Source: Escallonia rubra
Lineage: Eukaryota; Streptophyta; Magnoliopsida; Escalloniales; Escalloniaceae
NCBI GenBank assembly: GCA_033065855.1
Contig: JAVXUO010001433.1
Coordinates: forward strand, 1 to 64,000
Length of the DNA stretch: 64,000 nt
Direction of reading: 5' to 3'
The translations under genes were made by a program, and so were the position numbers. The notes beneath the pieces are model-generated. The model was not told the DNA's origin. It did no database searches and worked only from the letters and a program-made list of their open reading frames with translations. Below, piece after piece: positions 57,389 to 64,000 of the stretch. Position 1 is the first letter of the stretch; each line of letters opens with the position of its first letter.

Positions 57389-58317
57389 TGACGAAAAGCG
57401 GAAACCCTAGGTCAGATCACCAATTTTCCAGCTCAACTCCTATTAGTCAAATTACAAGGACCCAGGCGCTCCCATCGATTATAACCAAAAACTTTCCAGC
57501 TCAATTCTTATAATTCCAATATCAGAACGACCCAGATGATCCTATTGATCCAAATCAGTCGGGTGGTAGAGTCGCCTAGCTCAATCTTTTATCAATCCAA
57601 AATTTATCTTGGCTCTACAAGAAAACGCGAGAAACAAATTTGATGACTCCAAATCGGGAATGAAATCAGAAATTGTAAATTACATGTTGCGCTCATAAAA
57701 ACCCTTGAAGGGTTTCCGCACCCAAGCTTAATTTACAAAGCTGATGAACGAGCAATACAATTGCCAATTCGAACCCCAATTCGAGGTCAGGAAATACGGA
57801 TCTCCATGCCATTTTCAAAACCCTAGGATCGGGGATTTATGATAGGGGCAACGTGAACAGATAAATAGCTATTGGTTTAGAGTTTCAATACGGATGGGTG
57901 GGTATAAAGAAGGGGGATAAAGACAGAGGAAGTTATCTGATCAGGAAATGGGAATGGAGATATGGGAAACCCTTAGCCCTAGGTTAACGGGGGACGAACG
58001 GCAGTGACAGTTGGGGGGAGAGCTGTACGGGTATGGGCAGAGGAGCATTGGAATGGGTGGCAAGTTTGTCGTGTGAGCTGTTAGTTCCAAATGTTTTAGG
58101 TAGGCTCTGTTTGGGTGGGCAATTGGCGGGTTTCTTTCGAGATTTTCTTGAGAAATAACTTGAAGAGGAAAGGCTACCGATAGCTCACAACTTCAACTTA
58201 CGAAAGAAAATCACCTTGCACCGTTACTATTTAAACGTCACCCCATATTCGATTCTGCGTTTCTAAATGATGTTAAAGCATTCCTTTTCAAAATTTAAGT
58301 TAGCGTAGGTTCTTTAA
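57389..58317. other. 5' leader and promoter region of the gene at 56954, no other gene
   Basis: No further protein motif. The stretch separates two minus-strand genes and should hold the leader and promoter of the downstream one. Confidence 0.4.
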
Positions 58318-58482
58318 CATTAAAAAAATATTGAACTGTCCAAACTCAATAGTCCAACCATCTAAGACAGTCGAATAATTTATAAAATAATCCCGTTCAC
58401 ATTAAAAAATATTGAACGGCCCAAACTCAATAGTCCAACCGTCTAAGACAGTTGAATAGTTTATAAAATAATTCTGTTCCAT
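58318..58482. repeat. Two-copy tandem repeat, about 82-bp unit
   Basis: CATTAAAAAA-ATATTGAACTG, then CAAACTCAATAGTCCAACC and TCTAAGACAGT, occur twice, about 82 bp apart, with few differences. Confidence 0.85.
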
Positions 58483-58964
58483 TCATCGCTTATATGATCA
58501 GAACCAGTAGTTCAAAACCAAGGAACATTTACCCCCTTTTGTCTGCTTACAAAAAAAATAAAAATAAAAATAAAAATTTACCCCCTTTTGTCAACGAAAC
58601 ACCTGTATTCAGGTTAATGAAGAGGATCTAGAGAGTCTCTAATGGCCCCAACCTCTCCAATAAGACTCAATTTTATGGCAAAATTGTCAGAGGTCTTCAA
58701 TATTTTGATGTGGGAGAGGATTCCAATAGAGGACTTGAGCAAAATCAGCCGGCAAACAGTCAAAAGAACGACCACAAGTACACACCAGCAATGATTGCGA
58801 ATGAGGAACACAAAGCACAATATGGAGTCTAGAGAAGTTGATTAAAGCAAAGTTCGACCACAGGTGTCGGCTTTCTTCACAAATCAAACTTAATCATTCA
58901 TTGGCTATCGGTATGCAGTAAAAGCTCCGGTTAACATCCCGACATAGGGAGTGCTCCAAACTAC

Positions 58965-63986
<5,022 letters not shown>

Positions 63987-64000
63987 TCAAACTCGCCGGA

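Overview
This is nuclear DNA from a flowering plant, almost certainly a eudicot. Genes have introns with GT..AG borders. There is a plant-type ubiquitin-RUB (NEDD8) fusion gene, an S1-type self-incompatibility homologue, an ESF1-like secreted cysteine-rich peptide gene, plant L1 and hAT transposons, a FAR1/MULE-type transposase and a piece of the plastid gene ycf2 inserted in a nuclear intron. I cannot name the species. Most of the window is repeats; only five likely host genes are visible.

Layout. 1-6.3 kb: a broken FAR1/MULE transposase (+) followed, on the other strand, by a plant-mobile-domain (PMD) gene and a Ulp1/C48 SUMO-protease domain, separated by a 165-bp tandem repeat. 7.0-9.6 kb: a 322-bp tandem repeat, a block with 13 perfect G-boxes, and five look-alike hairpins. 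9.9-10.3 kb: a foldback MITE. 12.1-12.7 kb: a two-exon ESF1-like gene. 14.1-39.6 kb: two direct copies (A, 14.1-21.9; B, 25.6-39.6) of one ancestral segment of about 6 kb. Each copy later gained its own insertions. Copy A took a TIR element carrying unique sequence, a hAT MITE and a foldback MITE. Copy B took three solo LTRs (two of them short) and a 4.9-kb hAT transposon whose transposase frame is almost open. Copy B keeps a complete S1-type gene; copy A keeps only its signal peptide joined in frame to the last part. 39.6-50.1 kb: a Ty3-type fragment, then a solo LTR of the same family as one in copy B, split by a full-length L1 LINE with a 13-bp target duplication.

50.4-64 kb is the gene-bearing end: two small conserved-looking membrane-protein genes (50.4-50.9 and 57.0-57.4, both minus strand), a non-autonomous hAT element carrying a broken RING-H2 (ATL-like) gene piece (53.4-54.7), and the complete three-exon ubiquitin-RUB gene (58.97-63.97, minus). 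Its first intron holds a ycf2 fragment of plastid origin that was later split by a Stowaway MITE.

The genes do not form one pathway. The ubiquitin-RUB precursor supplies ubiquitin and the cullin modifier RUB. The S1-type and ESF1-like products are small secreted proteins of the kind used in plant reproduction. The clearest story here is the order of events: nested insertions and a duplication that put many elements in relative time order. All family calls come from reading motifs by eye; no database search was run.
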